A DNA stretch of 64,000 nucleotides from DQWO01 sp964478545 (GCA_964478545.1 CAYZIS010000003.1:62001-126000), one strand, 5' to 3'; shown: positions 42,858 to 51,935, counted from the first letter of the stretch. Numbers and translations: made by a program. The notes: generated by a model from the sequence alone, not told the origin.

Positions 42858-42898
42858 TTGTCAAGAATCTTTTCAGTTCCCAAACCTTTTCTTGACAA
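42858..42898. repeat. Inverted repeat between the PxxKW and deoxynucleoside kinase genes
   Basis: TTGTCAAGAA (42858-42867) and TTCTTGACAA (42889-42898) are perfect 10-base inverted repeats with a 21-base loop, just after the kinase stop on the minus strand. No clear T-run on the minus-strand side, so terminator function is uncertain. Confidence 0.45.
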
Positions 42899-42914
42899 CA
42901 TTTTTCAAGGTAAC

Positions 42915-43523
42915 TTAGATGTATTTTTCGATGACCTGCCGTACATCAACCATATCAACCAGGTTGTGAATATAATCAAGTTGGTCGGTGTCAATGATTG
43001 CCACTTCAGAGAGGCGGTAATTTTCAATCCAGTCTTCATACAATTGGTTGAGCCGGTTCAAATAACGTGATTTAATATTCTGCTCATAGGGACGGCCACG
43101 GTATTTGATGCGTTTTCTGATTGTCCGGTTCGAACAGCGGAGATAAATCAGTAAATCAGGAGATGGCAGCGTATCCAGAAGCGAAGTATAAAGGTCATAG
43201 TATGTATCAAAATCTTTCTTTTTCATTAATCGTGATCGGTAGAGATTGCGGGCAAATATTTCAGCGTCTTCATAAATGGTGCGATCCTGAACCACAGAAT
43301 TGTTGACATGGATCAGTTTTAAATGACTTTTAAATTTTTGGGTCAGAAAGAATATCTGCGATTTAAAGGACCAGGATTTCATGTCCTGATAAAATTCTTT
43401 CAGGTACGGGTTGTTTTCATACTGCTCATAATAAGGTGTCAGGGGGTAGTAGGAACAGAGAAATTCCACCAGTTTTGATTTTCCCGAGCCCATATTACCA
43501 GCAACAGCAATGAATTTCTTCAT
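42915..43523 (-). CDS. Deoxynucleoside kinase
   Basis: 202 residues of the dNK/dGK family. P-loop AVAGNMGSGKSKLVEF, the catalytic ERS-like motif as QDRTIYEDAEIFARNLY, LIYLRCSNRTIRKRIKYRGR for the lid, and IIDTDQLDYIHN near the end. It phosphorylates deoxynucleosides for salvage; which base is preferred is unknown. It lies 76 bases after rluB on the same strand. Confidence 0.9.
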   Translation of the reverse strand: MKKFIAVAGNMGSGKSKLVEFLCSYYPLTPYYEQYENNPYLKEFYQDMKSWSFKSQIFFLTQKFKSHLKLIHVNNSVVQDRTIYEDAEIFARNLYRSRLMKKKDFDTYYDLYTSLLDTLPSPDLLIYLRCSNRTIRKRIKYRGRPYEQNIKSRYLNRLNQLYEDWIENYRLSEVAIIDTDQLDYIHNLVDMVDVRQVIEKYI

Positions 43524-43599
43524 TCAAGTACCGTTTTCATTGTTTTTACCAAAGTTAACATAATATTCATTATCAGACGTTTTAAACAGAGGACTATTT

Positions 43600-44328
43600 T
43601 CATGACAGGCCAACTAGCCGACGAAGCCTCGTCAGTTCATGAGGTTGCAGGAAACGATATTTCCCCGGTGACAGACGACCTAAACGTAAAAATCCTATCT
43701 GTGTCCGGATCAGCTTTTGTACTGAATAATTTACCACCATCAGCATCCTCCTGACCTGGCGGTTTCTCCCTTCCCGCAGAACAATTTCAAGCTCTGTCGT
43801 TGTTGCGGTGAATTTTTTAACGGTAACCTGCTCAGGTTTTGAAAAACCATCGTCAAGATCTACGCCTTCACGAAGATGCTTAAGGTCTGATTCAGATAAA
43901 CGGCCGGTAACCGTCACCCGGTAATATTTTGTCAGTTTGTAGCGTGGATGCATCATCCGGTAAGCAAGTTCGCCGTCATTGGTGCACAGCAATAAGCCAG
44001 ATGAATAATAATCAAGTCGGCCAACCGGATAAAGCCTTGCGTCAACTCCAGTCAGTAAATCACTGACAATTGGTCGATGCTGGGGATCACTCATGGTGGT
44101 CACATACCCGATTGGTTTGTATAGCAGCAGATAAAGCGGTTCTTTCCTGGCCGACAATATTTTTCCATCCACCTGGATTTCAGCAGTCAAAGGATCAACC
44201 TTGGTCCCCAGTTCCGTAACCAGGATGCCGTTGACTTTAACCCGTCCCTGGACAATCATCACTTCCGCCTGTCTGCGGGAAGCCAAGCCCCGGCCGGCAA
44301 TAACTTTCTGGAGTCTTTCGACCGTCAT
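43600..44328 (-). CDS. rluB: 23S rRNA pseudouridine synthase, RluB/RsuA family
   Basis: About 242 residues. S4 domain (RLQKVIAGRGLASRRQAEVM) then the RsuA-type catalytic domain with the aspartate in PVGRLDYYSSGLLLCTNDGE and GRNRQVRRMLMVV near the end. The ATG at 44328 fits GGTGGG upstream better than the GTG at 44337. Part of the conserved scpA-scpB-rluB set. Confidence 0.93.
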   Translation of the reverse strand: MTVERLQKVIAGRGLASRRQAEVMIVQGRVKVNGILVTELGTKVDPLTAEIQVDGKILSARKEPLYLLLYKPIGYVTTMSDPQHRPIVSDLLTGVDARLYPVGRLDYYSSGLLLCTNDGELAYRMMHPRYKLTKYYRVTVTGRLSESDLKHLREGVDLDDGFSKPEQVTVKKFTATTTELEIVLREGRNRQVRRMLMVVNYSVQKLIRTQIGFLRLGRLSPGKYRFLQPHELTRLRRLVGLS

Positions 44329-44344
44329 TTGACCCACCGACCAG

Positions 44345-44908
44345 TCACTGTCCGTCCAGCAGGGGTAACTCTACATTGGGATACAGATCGCCAAAGGAAT
44401 TGATATCCGGCAAACTGGATAAACTGGTAAGGTTGAAAATCTGGAGGAATTTATCCGTCGTCACATAAAGAAGCGGTGAGCCAACCACTTCTTTTCTCCC
44501 TTTAATGGCAATTAATTCTTTTACCAGCAAAAGGCGGAGAACACCTGAGGCATCAACGCCCCTGATCGATTCAATTTCAGGCCTGGTAATGGGTTGACGA
44601 TAGGCAATAATAGCCAGGGTCTCCAGGGCCGCCTTGCTGAACCGGACTGGTTTTCCCGCCTTAAATTTTCTGATCCAGGATGCATTTTCCTGCTTGGTAA
44701 CAAAACGAATTCCAGCACCAATACGCTGAAGATAAAAACCCCGATCACGCAGGCGATATTCATCTTCCAGCTGGTTTACCGCCTCGTCAAGCAAATCCCC
44801 AGCTTCAATTTCCAACAGAATTTGAACATCATGCAGATTGACCGGCTCACCTGAAATTAGCAGCAAGCTTTCTATAACATCTTTGATATGGCGTAATTCG
44901 CTGGACAC
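44345..44908 (-). CDS. scpB: Segregation and condensation protein B
   Basis: Winged-helix subunit of the SMC-ScpAB condensin. ALETLAIIAYRQPITRPEIE followed by SIRGVDASGVLRLLLVKELI is the ScpB signature. Two starts are possible: a TTG/ATG-like long form from 44953 overlapping scpA, or a GTG at 44908 with AAAAGGT 8 bases upstream and directly after the scpA stop. I prefer the latter, which gives about 187 residues. Confidence 0.9.
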   Translation of the reverse strand: MSSELRHIKDVIESLLLISGEPVNLHDVQILLEIEAGDLLDEAVNQLEDEYRLRDRGFYLQRIGAGIRFVTKQENASWIRKFKAGKPVRFSKAALETLAIIAYRQPITRPEIESIRGVDASGVLRLLLVKELIAIKGRKEVVGSPLLYVTTDKFLQIFNLTSLSSLPDINSFGDLYPNVELPLLDGQ

Positions 44909-44921
44909 TGAAGATACCTTT

Positions 44922-45728
44922 TTAAATTCCGCCAGTAATGAGGAGCGGCTCAAATGGGGCTTCCTGATTGATTGTAACTCTTTTCTGACGCGTCAATTCC
45001 AGCAGGGCTAAAAAAAGAACAACCAGTAACGAGGTATCAGCACTGAACCGTTCCACCAGCTCAGAAAATCTAACCGTTGCCTGACGGCTCAAAGTTTCAT
45101 TGACCCGATTGTATATTTCATCCATATTTATCAAATCCCGGTTAATTTCATAACGTTCCTGGCTGGCTCTCCGGCGTTCATATAATTGCAGAAAAGCCGT
45201 CAATAAATCGCTCAGGCTGACAGCGTACTGTTCTTCAAGCGATACATCAATTTGGGCTTCATCTTCCAGAAGATTCTGCAAATCTGTCTCCTCCGGCGAA
45301 AAACAGTCCCAACCGTTCAATGGCTGTTGTGCCAGGTATTTAGCCCCCTTTTTATAAAGCTCATACGCCTGCAGCCGGGCAATAATTTCCTCCCGAGGAT
45401 CTTCACCTTGTTCATCCTCAGCACCTTCATCGTCCAACTGCTGTCGCAGGAGTATCCGGGATTTAATTTGAATCAGGGTTGCAGCCATCAACAGATACTC
45501 TGAAGCTATGGACAGATTCATCTCCTCCATCAATTCCAGGTAGGCCAGATATTGTCTGGCAATGGAAATAATAGGTATATTTTCAATGGCCACGCGATTT
45601 TTTTTCACCAGGAAAAGCAAGAGGTCCAGCGGTCCTTCGAAGCTGTCCAGAAGTACATAAAACTGTTCTTCCAATACGGCGTAGAGAGCCCGCTGGTGGG
45701 CGGGAGGGAAAAAAGCAGGTTCATTCAT
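44922..45728 (-). CDS. scpA: Segregation and condensation protein A
   Basis: 268 residues. The kleisin start FYVLLDSFEGPLDLLLFLVK is the family hallmark; LEEMNLSIASEYLLMAATLI and a C-terminal winged helix follow. It bridges SMC heads in chromosome segregation. The acidic insert (DDEGAEDEQGEDPREE) is common. It lies between trpS and scpB in the operon. Confidence 0.94.
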   Translation of the reverse strand: MNEPAFFPPAHQRALYAVLEEQFYVLLDSFEGPLDLLLFLVKKNRVAIENIPIISIARQYLAYLELMEEMNLSIASEYLLMAATLIQIKSRILLRQQLDDEGAEDEQGEDPREEIIARLQAYELYKKGAKYLAQQPLNGWDCFSPEETDLQNLLEDEAQIDVSLEEQYAVSLSDLLTAFLQLYERRRASQERYEINRDLINMDEIYNRVNETLSRQATVRFSELVERFSADTSLLVVLFLALLELTRQKRVTINQEAPFEPLLITGGI

Positions 45729-45752
45729 AGAATTCTTTTTGGGCCATTTTTA

Positions 45753-46748
45753 TCAAATCTTCATGTGGTCACGGACCTGCGCCATGGTTGCGGCAGCTAT
45801 TTCCCGGGCCCGGGTATTACCGTTTTCAATAATTTCCCGGAGCAGATTAGGATGGTCTTCGTAATAGCGCCGTTTTTCCCGTACCGGGGCTAGCTTGACC
45901 AGCAGGTTCTGCATCAGGATTTTCTTGCATTCGCCACAGCCGATTTCAGCCAGGGGACATTCCCGCTTAATGTGCTCCACCTCTTCGGTACTGGAATAGA
46001 GAGGGTGAAGAGGAAAAAGATTACAAACTTCAGGGTCTCCCGGATCTTTAAGCCTGGCCCGCTGGGTATCGGTCACCATCTGCAGTACCTTTTTCCTGAT
46101 GGTTTCCTCATCATCGGCCAGATAGATGGCATTATTGTAACTTTTACTCATTTTGCGCCCGTCCAGGCCCATGAGCTTGGGAACTTCAGTCAAAATAGGC
46201 TTTGGTACCGGGAAAACCTCCCCATAGAGATAATTGAACCTGCGGGTAATTTCCCGGGTCAACTCCACGTGGGGAAGCTGGTCAACCCCGATAGGCACCA
46301 GGTGTGAACGGTACATAATGATATCAGCCGCCTGCAGCACCGGATAGCCTAAAAACCCATAGGTTGCCAGATCATCGTTTTTATTTTCATTTCCATTTTG
46401 ACTATCTTTGAAGGTGGGATTGCGCAAAAGCCATGAAAGTGGCGTAATCATGGAGAGCAGCAAGTGCAGTTCCGCATGCTCTTTAATTTTGGACTGGATG
46501 AAAAGCGTCACTTTATCCGGATCAATACCAACACTCAGCCAGTCGAGAAATAAATCCTGGATACTGTCTTTGACAATCTCCGGATGTTGAAACTCACTGG
46601 TCAACGCGTGCCAGTCAGCGGCAAAAAAGAAACAATCATACTGCTCTTGAAACTCAAGCCAATTTGTCAACACGCCATGGAAATGGCCCAGATGAAGTTT
46701 GCCGGTGGTGCGCATCCCGGATACTACCCGTTTTTTTTCATTTACCAT
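45753..46748 (-). CDS. trpS: Tryptophan-tRNA ligase
   Basis: 331 residues, class I aminoacyl-tRNA synthetase. The HIGH equivalent is KLHLGHFHGVL, and the second signature is KMSKS in MGLDGRKMSKSYNNAIYLAD. The C-terminal cysteine cluster (ECPLAEIGCGECKKILMQNL) is found in a subset of bacterial enzymes. Gene order protease-trpS-scpA-scpB-rluB is widely conserved. Confidence 0.96.
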   Translation of the reverse strand: MVNEKKRVVSGMRTTGKLHLGHFHGVLTNWLEFQEQYDCFFFAADWHALTSEFQHPEIVKDSIQDLFLDWLSVGIDPDKVTLFIQSKIKEHAELHLLLSMITPLSWLLRNPTFKDSQNGNENKNDDLATYGFLGYPVLQAADIIMYRSHLVPIGVDQLPHVELTREITRRFNYLYGEVFPVPKPILTEVPKLMGLDGRKMSKSYNNAIYLADDEETIRKKVLQMVTDTQRARLKDPGDPEVCNLFPLHPLYSSTEEVEHIKRECPLAEIGCGECKKILMQNLLVKLAPVREKRRYYEDHPNLLREIIENGNTRAREIAAATMAQVRDHMKI

Positions 46749-46821
46749 CTAAAATATACCCCAATTTATACTTTATATACCATACTATAACATATTGTTA
46801 TCACAGCTATTATTTATTATT

Positions 46822-47469
46822 CTAACCTAAACCTACCCCGATCATAATCTGGGAAAAAAATGAAATAAGCGGAATGATAAACAGGTTAATGGCATTACTG
46901 AAGACCAGTAGCAGCAGAATGATAAAACCATATGGTTCAATGCGAGCCATAACCATGGATGGCCGGGGTGGTAGCAGATTCGATAAAATCTTTCCACCAT
47001 CCAATGGTGGAATTGGAATCAAGTTAAAAAACCCCAAGGCCAGATTGATAATGACACTGACTCTCACCATCATGGTCAGAGGCAGGATCACCTTTGAAAC
47101 AATCAACGGTCCCATAAATGACAGGGGAGCAAAAGTAAGCAGATGATAAATAATGGCACTGATTGCAGCCAGCAGGAAATTTGCTACCGGTCCAGCCGCG
47201 GCAATCCACAGCATGTTTTTCCGGGGATTGGCCAGGTTGTCCGGATTAATGGGAACCGGTTTGGCCCAGCCGATAATCCGGGTGATGAAAAAAACCGCGG
47301 TTCCGAAAAGATCCAGGTGCTTTAGTGGATTAAGGGTCAGACGACCAGCATCACGGGCCGTATGATCGCCAAAGAAATCCGCCATATAACCATGGGCCAC
47401 TTCATGAAAAGTAACCGCCATCAGCACCGGTACGACCATGATGGCGATTTGCTGCATTATTTCGTGCAC
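46822..47469 (-). CDS. Site-2-protease-like M50 membrane peptidase
   Basis: 215 residues with several membrane helices. Zinc motif HEVAH in AVTFHEVAHGYMADFFGDH (near residue 22) and the third ligand in NLIPIPPLDGGKILSNLLPP are present, so it should be active. No PDZ domain, as in the small SpoIVFB/Rip-like group. First gene of the trpS-scpAB-rluB operon. Confidence 0.92.
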   Translation of the reverse strand: MHEIMQQIAIMVVPVLMAVTFHEVAHGYMADFFGDHTARDAGRLTLNPLKHLDLFGTAVFFITRIIGWAKPVPINPDNLANPRKNMLWIAAAGPVANFLLAAISAIIYHLLTFAPLSFMGPLIVSKVILPLTMMVRVSVIINLALGFFNLIPIPPLDGGKILSNLLPPRPSMVMARIEPYGFIILLLLVFSNAINLFIIPLISFFSQIMIGVGLG

Positions 47470-47548
47470 GCTCTTCCCTACTCCAAAATAAGAATTGGTG
47501 CATCATTAGCAGAAAATAGAAGTATCGTCAATTATCTCTTCCCTATCC

Positions 47549-47640
47549 CTGGAATTCCGCTATAAGGTCTTATATTTTCTCAACTGGAGTTACTCCAGGC
47601 GCTTTTTTGCGCTCAATTACCTGTTTTTTCAACAGTTCAA
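47549..47640 (+). mobile_element. Truncated copy C of the miniature inverted-repeat element
   Basis: 92 bases match one end of copies A and B: CTGGAATTCCGCTATAAGG, TCTTATATTTTCTCAACTGG, then GGCGCTTTTTTGCGCTC and TTTTTTCAACAGTTCA. The remaining ~150 bases and the other inverted end are absent. Homology stops at the 3' end of the DUF4139 gene and includes its stop codon (47637-47639). Confidence 0.88.
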
Positions 47641-49082
47641 TATTTCACTCTCACTCGATAAGACAAGATCGTTTCACCTTTGGCGGGAACCGGCACCCGC
47701 CAGGAAACCGCTCTGCTGCTTTCTTTTTTATGATTGAGGGACTCAGTCAGGATTTCCCAATCACCTGAAATAGGTTCCACTACCTTAATCTCAACCGCCC
47801 TTTTTTTGGCATTTTTCAATTTCACCTCAAAGGCTGCCTCGTAAATATAGTTATAGCGACTATCGCCCCCGATTTTCTTGAAATCGGTCTGTTTTTTAGC
47901 CGCCGTCAGATCAAAAGCATCTCCCAATTTCAAACGTATGGTTTCATTTTCCGGCGTATGATCAATTTTATCCTCACCAACAAACTGCAGAGAACCATTA
48001 CTATCTTCTTTATAAACCCGGACGACTCCTTTTGGTAATGGCAGACCAAGATGATTCTTTTTGCAGTTTTCAATGGTAACAAAAACACCGACTGTAAACT
48101 TGCGGCCGATTTCACCATAGGCTTGGTGGTAATAATAAGAGCTGCCCGGCAAAAGAAACTCTTTTTCACAGGGGACGGATGCCGCCTGCAGCAGAGCAAC
48201 CTGCTTCCTCTGATTTTCAGCGATAGTTGTTGGCCGACCAAGGGTGTAGAGATGGTACTCAAACAGATCTTCCTGAGCCATATTAGGCGCTGTTGCCGGC
48301 ATCGCTTCCAGCATCATTTTCTGCCGTCGACTATTGTCAAAGGCACGCTCAGCCGGAACCTGATGCACATCACCAGCCACCAATTGCAGTTTTGCATGTT
48401 TATAAGTAGCGCCACTCTTATTGGTCAGGGTTACCCAACCGCTGAGGTTGAGGGCATCTTCGGCGGCATTCAATTCCGCCACGTAATCAGCCTGCCATTG
48501 TAAACCGCCAGTCAAATAACTTAACTCCATCTCTTTTGTACCACTTTTATCACTATCCACGATCATGGTCAGGGTTGGCCGATCACGTAAATTATCCGGA
48601 ACACCGGAAAAAGAAAGGCGGCCGGGCACACCAGTTTCTATGTGACCATCATCAAACTGGAGAACAACCCCGCTGTTGGCGCTTAAAACCTTGGCATCAT
48701 GATGGGTCTCAGCTCCGGTTGTTGGATGCTGGCTGATTACCTCAACCTGGCGGCCGACGTATTTCCGTAAAAGAGATTCCGGAGTCAAGAGGTCAAATTC
48801 AAAATTCTGTTCAATTACCGCCAGACCCCCGGCACTCAAAAGAGCCGTCTCTGGCCTCATCTTGGCGCTGACTTCACGAAAAGCCAACGTCACTTCACCT
48901 TTTGGCACATTGAGGCGGCGTCTATCCTTGACCAGGGCTAAATTCTGGTTATAAATAGTCACTGCAACTCCCATTTGATCATCAAGGGTTGTCACCACCT
49001 CACCTGCCTGAATCTTCCCGGGCAGCACCAAAGCCACTAATAAAATTACTATAAAACTTAGAATACAAATCAGCTTACGCAA
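47637..49082 (-). CDS. DUF4139-domain exported protein
   Basis: About 481 residues from a TTG start at 49082 that is preceded by a perfect AGGAGG at 9-base spacing. Longer readings to 49277 would put ~65 non-family residues before the signal peptide (LICILSFIVILLVALVLPGK, ending IQAGEV). The mature protein has the N-terminal immunoglobulin-like part (VAVTIYNQNLALVKDRRRLN) and the DUF4139 beta domain (YVAELNAAEDALNLSGWVTL, TNKSGATYKHAKLQLVAGDV). Likely periplasmic; the function is unknown. Its stop codon TGA is inside the truncated mobile element. Confidence 0.85.
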   Translation of the reverse strand: MRKLICILSFIVILLVALVLPGKIQAGEVVTTLDDQMGVAVTIYNQNLALVKDRRRLNVPKGEVTLAFREVSAKMRPETALLSAGGLAVIEQNFEFDLLTPESLLRKYVGRQVEVISQHPTTGAETHHDAKVLSANSGVVLQFDDGHIETGVPGRLSFSGVPDNLRDRPTLTMIVDSDKSGTKEMELSYLTGGLQWQADYVAELNAAEDALNLSGWVTLTNKSGATYKHAKLQLVAGDVHQVPAERAFDNSRRQKMMLEAMPATAPNMAQEDLFEYHLYTLGRPTTIAENQRKQVALLQAASVPCEKEFLLPGSSYYYHQAYGEIGRKFTVGVFVTIENCKKNHLGLPLPKGVVRVYKEDSNGSLQFVGEDKIDHTPENETIRLKLGDAFDLTAAKKQTDFKKIGGDSRYNYIYEAAFEVKLKNAKKRAVEIKVVEPISGDWEILTESLNHKKESSRAVSWRVPVPAKGETILSYRVRVKY

Positions 49083-49131
49083 TATAATTGCCCTCCTTTT
49101 CTCATATAAATATTTGTTATCTCGTAATAAA

Positions 49132-49612
49132 TTATTTATTAGCGGTTTCTGTATATGGGATATTATTTTCTTTACACCAATCAATAGCCATGCGCTTGAA
49201 AACTTCTCGGCGATATTGAAACCAATTTTGTTCAATATCATATTCAAAAATATTATCCTTGAATCTTCTGAAGGCACCGCTGCCTTTGATTGAGCGATAC
49301 ATTTTGTCTCTCAAATTTTCATCCTCCAGAGACAAACAAAATTCCTCCATGATTTGGTATTCATGAATATCAAATTGCGAAGGTAATGAAATATAATCTT
49401 TTTCCGACTCAAGTACATCGATTGCGACTTGAATAGCTTCCTGCTCCCAGTCTGAATAATGAGAAATATCTTTTTCATTTTCGGCAGCGGAGAAATGCTC
49501 CTCAGCGACCATTACAATCTCGCCTGTTTTTTTTGTTGAGATAGCTTGAGAGGACATCAGATTGGATTTCCATTTCATCAATAATATCGTTCAATTTTAT
49601 TGGTAGAGACAT
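49132..49612 (-). pseudogene. UPF0158-family protein, frameshifted at an A8 tract
   Basis: The main frame gives the UPF0158 body: YISLPSQFDIHEYQIMEEFC, GSGAFRRFKDNIFEYDIEQN, IDWCKENNIPYTE. The natural start lies in another frame: ATG at 49612 after AAAGGT, giving LKLNDIIDEMEIQSDVLSSY then LNKKTGEIVMVAEEH, which joins the body if one base is removed from the A8 run (T8 at 49527-49534 on the plus strand). The gene is intact with A7 and broken with A8. This could be a real mutation, slippage-dependent expression or a sequencing error. Confidence 0.8.
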
Positions 49613-49692
49613 TTGAATATACCTTTTGTTTTTTATTTCGTTAACGCCAAGGGTCACTTGCCGGGCCGTGATACTCAAAGAGAGAGTGTGCT

Positions 49693-50014
49693 ATTCTTAG
49701 TTGAAATTGAAATGACCTCCAACCTCTGATAAAGTGTTTTCAGCAAAACAACAAACATCATTGAATCAGTCAATTCCCAGGCAGAAGAGCGCTGTAGCAA
49801 GGTTGATCACTGGAAAAATTCCAACCAGAAACATCGCTGGCTGGCAGCAGCATTATTGGATATAGAACCTCGTCTGAACAAACTGATAGGTTATCGCCAT
49901 TTACCATCATTACGAAAAGCCATTATGAAAGATTTAAATCTTAACCATATCACTCAGAAAAGCGAACAAGCAGCATAATGTGGATGAAGTTGGAGGGAAA
50001 TTTCAACTAAGAAT
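49693..50014. mobile_element. Internally deleted insertion sequence with both inverted ends kept
   Basis: ATTCTTAGTTGAAATT (49693-49708) and its exact inverse AATTTCAACTAAGAAT (49999-50014) bracket 322 bases that contain only the last ~80 codons of a transposase. Further symmetry (CTCCAAC at 49717 and GTTGGAG at 49989) supports true ends. No clear target duplication is visible. It cuts the 3' end of the coxM-like gene, whose frame runs into the right end. Confidence 0.85.
49733..49978 (+). pseudogene. C-terminal remnant of a transposase
   Basis: An open frame without start reads TTNIIESVNSQAEERCSKVD, HWKNSNQKHRWLAAALLDIE and PRLNKLIGYRHLPSLRKAIM. The TTNxIESxNS pattern is the ending seen in mutator/IS256-like transposases: the ES glutamate is the last residue of the DDE triad. 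The first ~80% of the gene is gone. Confidence 0.8.
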
Positions 50015-50638
50015 GGGATTGACTCCCAAGAGATAAATAAACTCCCACCCCCACATGGGCAAGGTCCATGGCTTTACGCTTCATAAATTTCAGGTAAGCT
50101 GATCCGGCACCTGTCAGCGGCATCTCGATAATAAATTCTTTGACTATTTCATCTGGTTTAAGATCAATACGTTTGAAGCCTTGAAAAAATCTTCCAGGGG
50201 GATGCTGCGCTCCTTGCCCTGTCGATTGACCAGTTTCAGCGCCACCCGATAAATCAACAGCGGTGCTGCGCTGTCCGCACCCGGGGAAGCATTGATGATG
50301 TTACCGCCCAAGGTGGCAACATTGCGAATTTGTACGGAAGCCATCTAGTTGACGGCATCATGGAGGGCGGGAAGATAGTCGGTAATCAATTTTGATTTTT
50401 CCAGGGTTCTCAGGGTTGTTCCACTGCCGATCACCAGCTTGTTTCCTGATTGTCTGATACCGCTCAGCACTTTGATATTTCTTAGCGAAATTAACAGGCG
50501 AGGATTGATAACCCCCTTTTTAATCAGCAGCAGGATGTCTGTTCCACCGGAGAGGAACAACGCCTCTTTCCCATGCTGGTGTTTGAGCTTCAGGGCTTCA
50601 CTGATGGAACCAGCGCGCAGGTAGTCGAAATGTTTCAT
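50007..50638 (-). pseudogene. Molybdenum hydroxylase FAD-binding subunit (CoxM-like), nonsense and frameshift
   Basis: The start FDYLRAGSISEALKLKHQHG and FLSGGTDILLLIKKGV give the FAD-binding domain. An in-frame TAG at 50345-50347 interrupts before ASVQIRNVATLGGNIINASP. Near 50190 the frame changes: the first frame ends FFKASNVLILNQMK, while KRIDLKPDEIVKEFIIEMPL then AYLKFMKRKAMDLAHVGVGV continues in another. The 3' end is cut by the deleted IS. Probably once the medium subunit of a xanthine-dehydrogenase/aromatic hydroxylase-type enzyme. Confidence 0.85.
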
Positions 50639-50639
50639 C

Positions 50640-51935
50640 CTAAATTTCCCGGTTGTCGAAAATGCGCCTGGTTTTCCGTTCACTGCGAGGAAGTTCATTG
50701 TAGGCTACAATCTCGATGATGGGGGTAACCATTACTTCAGCCCGAATCCGGAAAGAAATATTTCTGCTACTTTCCTCATCCAGGCTTTCAGCCACCCCTT
50801 CCGCCCTCTCAACTTTCAGGATCAAATAATCCTTACCGTCATTCCGCCGTTCAAGGATGACCTGGTATTCACTACCAATATTCTTGATTGGGGAAAGGAT
50901 GGTACCCAGTTCGCTGGGATACACATTAACGCCGCGGATGACGAACATATCATCACTGCGGCCGAGAATCGGCGAATGGCGGGGCAGGATGCAACCACAG
51001 GGACATGGTTCCGGAATCAGGCGGACAAGATCACGGGAACGGTAGCGAATAAGGGGGGCCGCCTCCTTGGCCAGGGTGGTATAGACCATCTCTCCCACCT
51101 CACCGGGAGCAACCGGTTCCAGGGTTTCAGGATTAAGGACTTCCAGGATGTAGTAATCGGCCCAGTAGTGGATATTTTCACTGCTATGGCAGCTCAGGCC
51201 GGTACCCGGGCCATAAACTTCCGTCAAACCGGGAATATCGTAATATTCTTCGACCCCCAGTAATTCCATGATCTTTTTTCTCATAGCGGCACTGCTTCTT
51301 TCCGAACCAGCGATGATTTTCTTCAGCTGCAGTTTCTCACGCAGCCCGCGTTTATTCACTTCCTGGGCGACCAAGAGAGCCATGGAAGCCGTGCAGCACA
51401 AAACCGTGGTGCCGAAATCCTGCAAAAAAGTCATCTGCATTTCCAGATTGCCCGGCCCGGAAGGAATTGCCATGGCCCCGAATCGCTCACAACCAAGCTG
51501 AAACCCGGCCCCGGCGGTCCAGACACCATAACCAACACAGATTTGAACCTTGTCGCTTCGGGTCAGGCCGGCCATCTCATAACAGCGGGCAAACATATCC
51601 AACCAGTCATCAATATCTTTCTGGGTGTAACAGACAACTTTGCGTTTTCCGGTGGTTCCAGAAGATGCATGAATCCTGACAATTTCTTCCTGACTAACTG
51701 ATTTCAGGGGATAGGGATAACCCAGGCGAAAATCATCAGCGGTGGTAAAGGGTAGCCGGCTCAAGTCAGCCAATGATTTGATATCATCGGGTTTGACCCC
51801 GGCTTGATCAATCCGGGCTTTATAAAAAGGCGAATTCTGGTAGGCATGCTGAACGGTCCATTGCAGACCTTTAAGCTGGAGAGCCTCCAGTTCTGATAAA
51901 CTTTCAACTTTCGGGGGAAATTTCTTTAAAAACAT
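50640..51935 (-). CDS. paaK: Phenylacetate-CoA ligase-family protein
   Basis: 431 residues from the ATG at 51935 (AAGGAG 9 bases upstream). AMP-binding motif IHASSGTTGKRKVVCYTQKD, the PaaK-type GYGVWTAGAGFQLGCERFGA, YGPGTGLSCHS and the C-terminal GRSDDMFVIRGVNVYPSE are intact. The family activates phenylacetate or related aryl acids to CoA thioesters. It is the only apparently whole enzyme gene among the minus-strand catabolic set, and the coxM-like remnant starts 2 bases after it. Confidence 0.92.
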   Translation of the reverse strand: MFLKKFPPKVESLSELEALQLKGLQWTVQHAYQNSPFYKARIDQAGVKPDDIKSLADLSRLPFTTADDFRLGYPYPLKSVSQEEIVRIHASSGTTGKRKVVCYTQKDIDDWLDMFARCYEMAGLTRSDKVQICVGYGVWTAGAGFQLGCERFGAMAIPSGPGNLEMQMTFLQDFGTTVLCCTASMALLVAQEVNKRGLREKLQLKKIIAGSERSSAAMRKKIMELLGVEEYYDIPGLTEVYGPGTGLSCHSSENIHYWADYYILEVLNPETLEPVAPGEVGEMVYTTLAKEAAPLIRYRSRDLVRLIPEPCPCGCILPRHSPILGRSDDMFVIRGVNVYPSELGTILSPIKNIGSEYQVILERRNDGKDYLILKVERAEGVAESLDEESSRNISFRIRAEVMVTPIIEIVAYNELPRSERKTRRIFDNREI

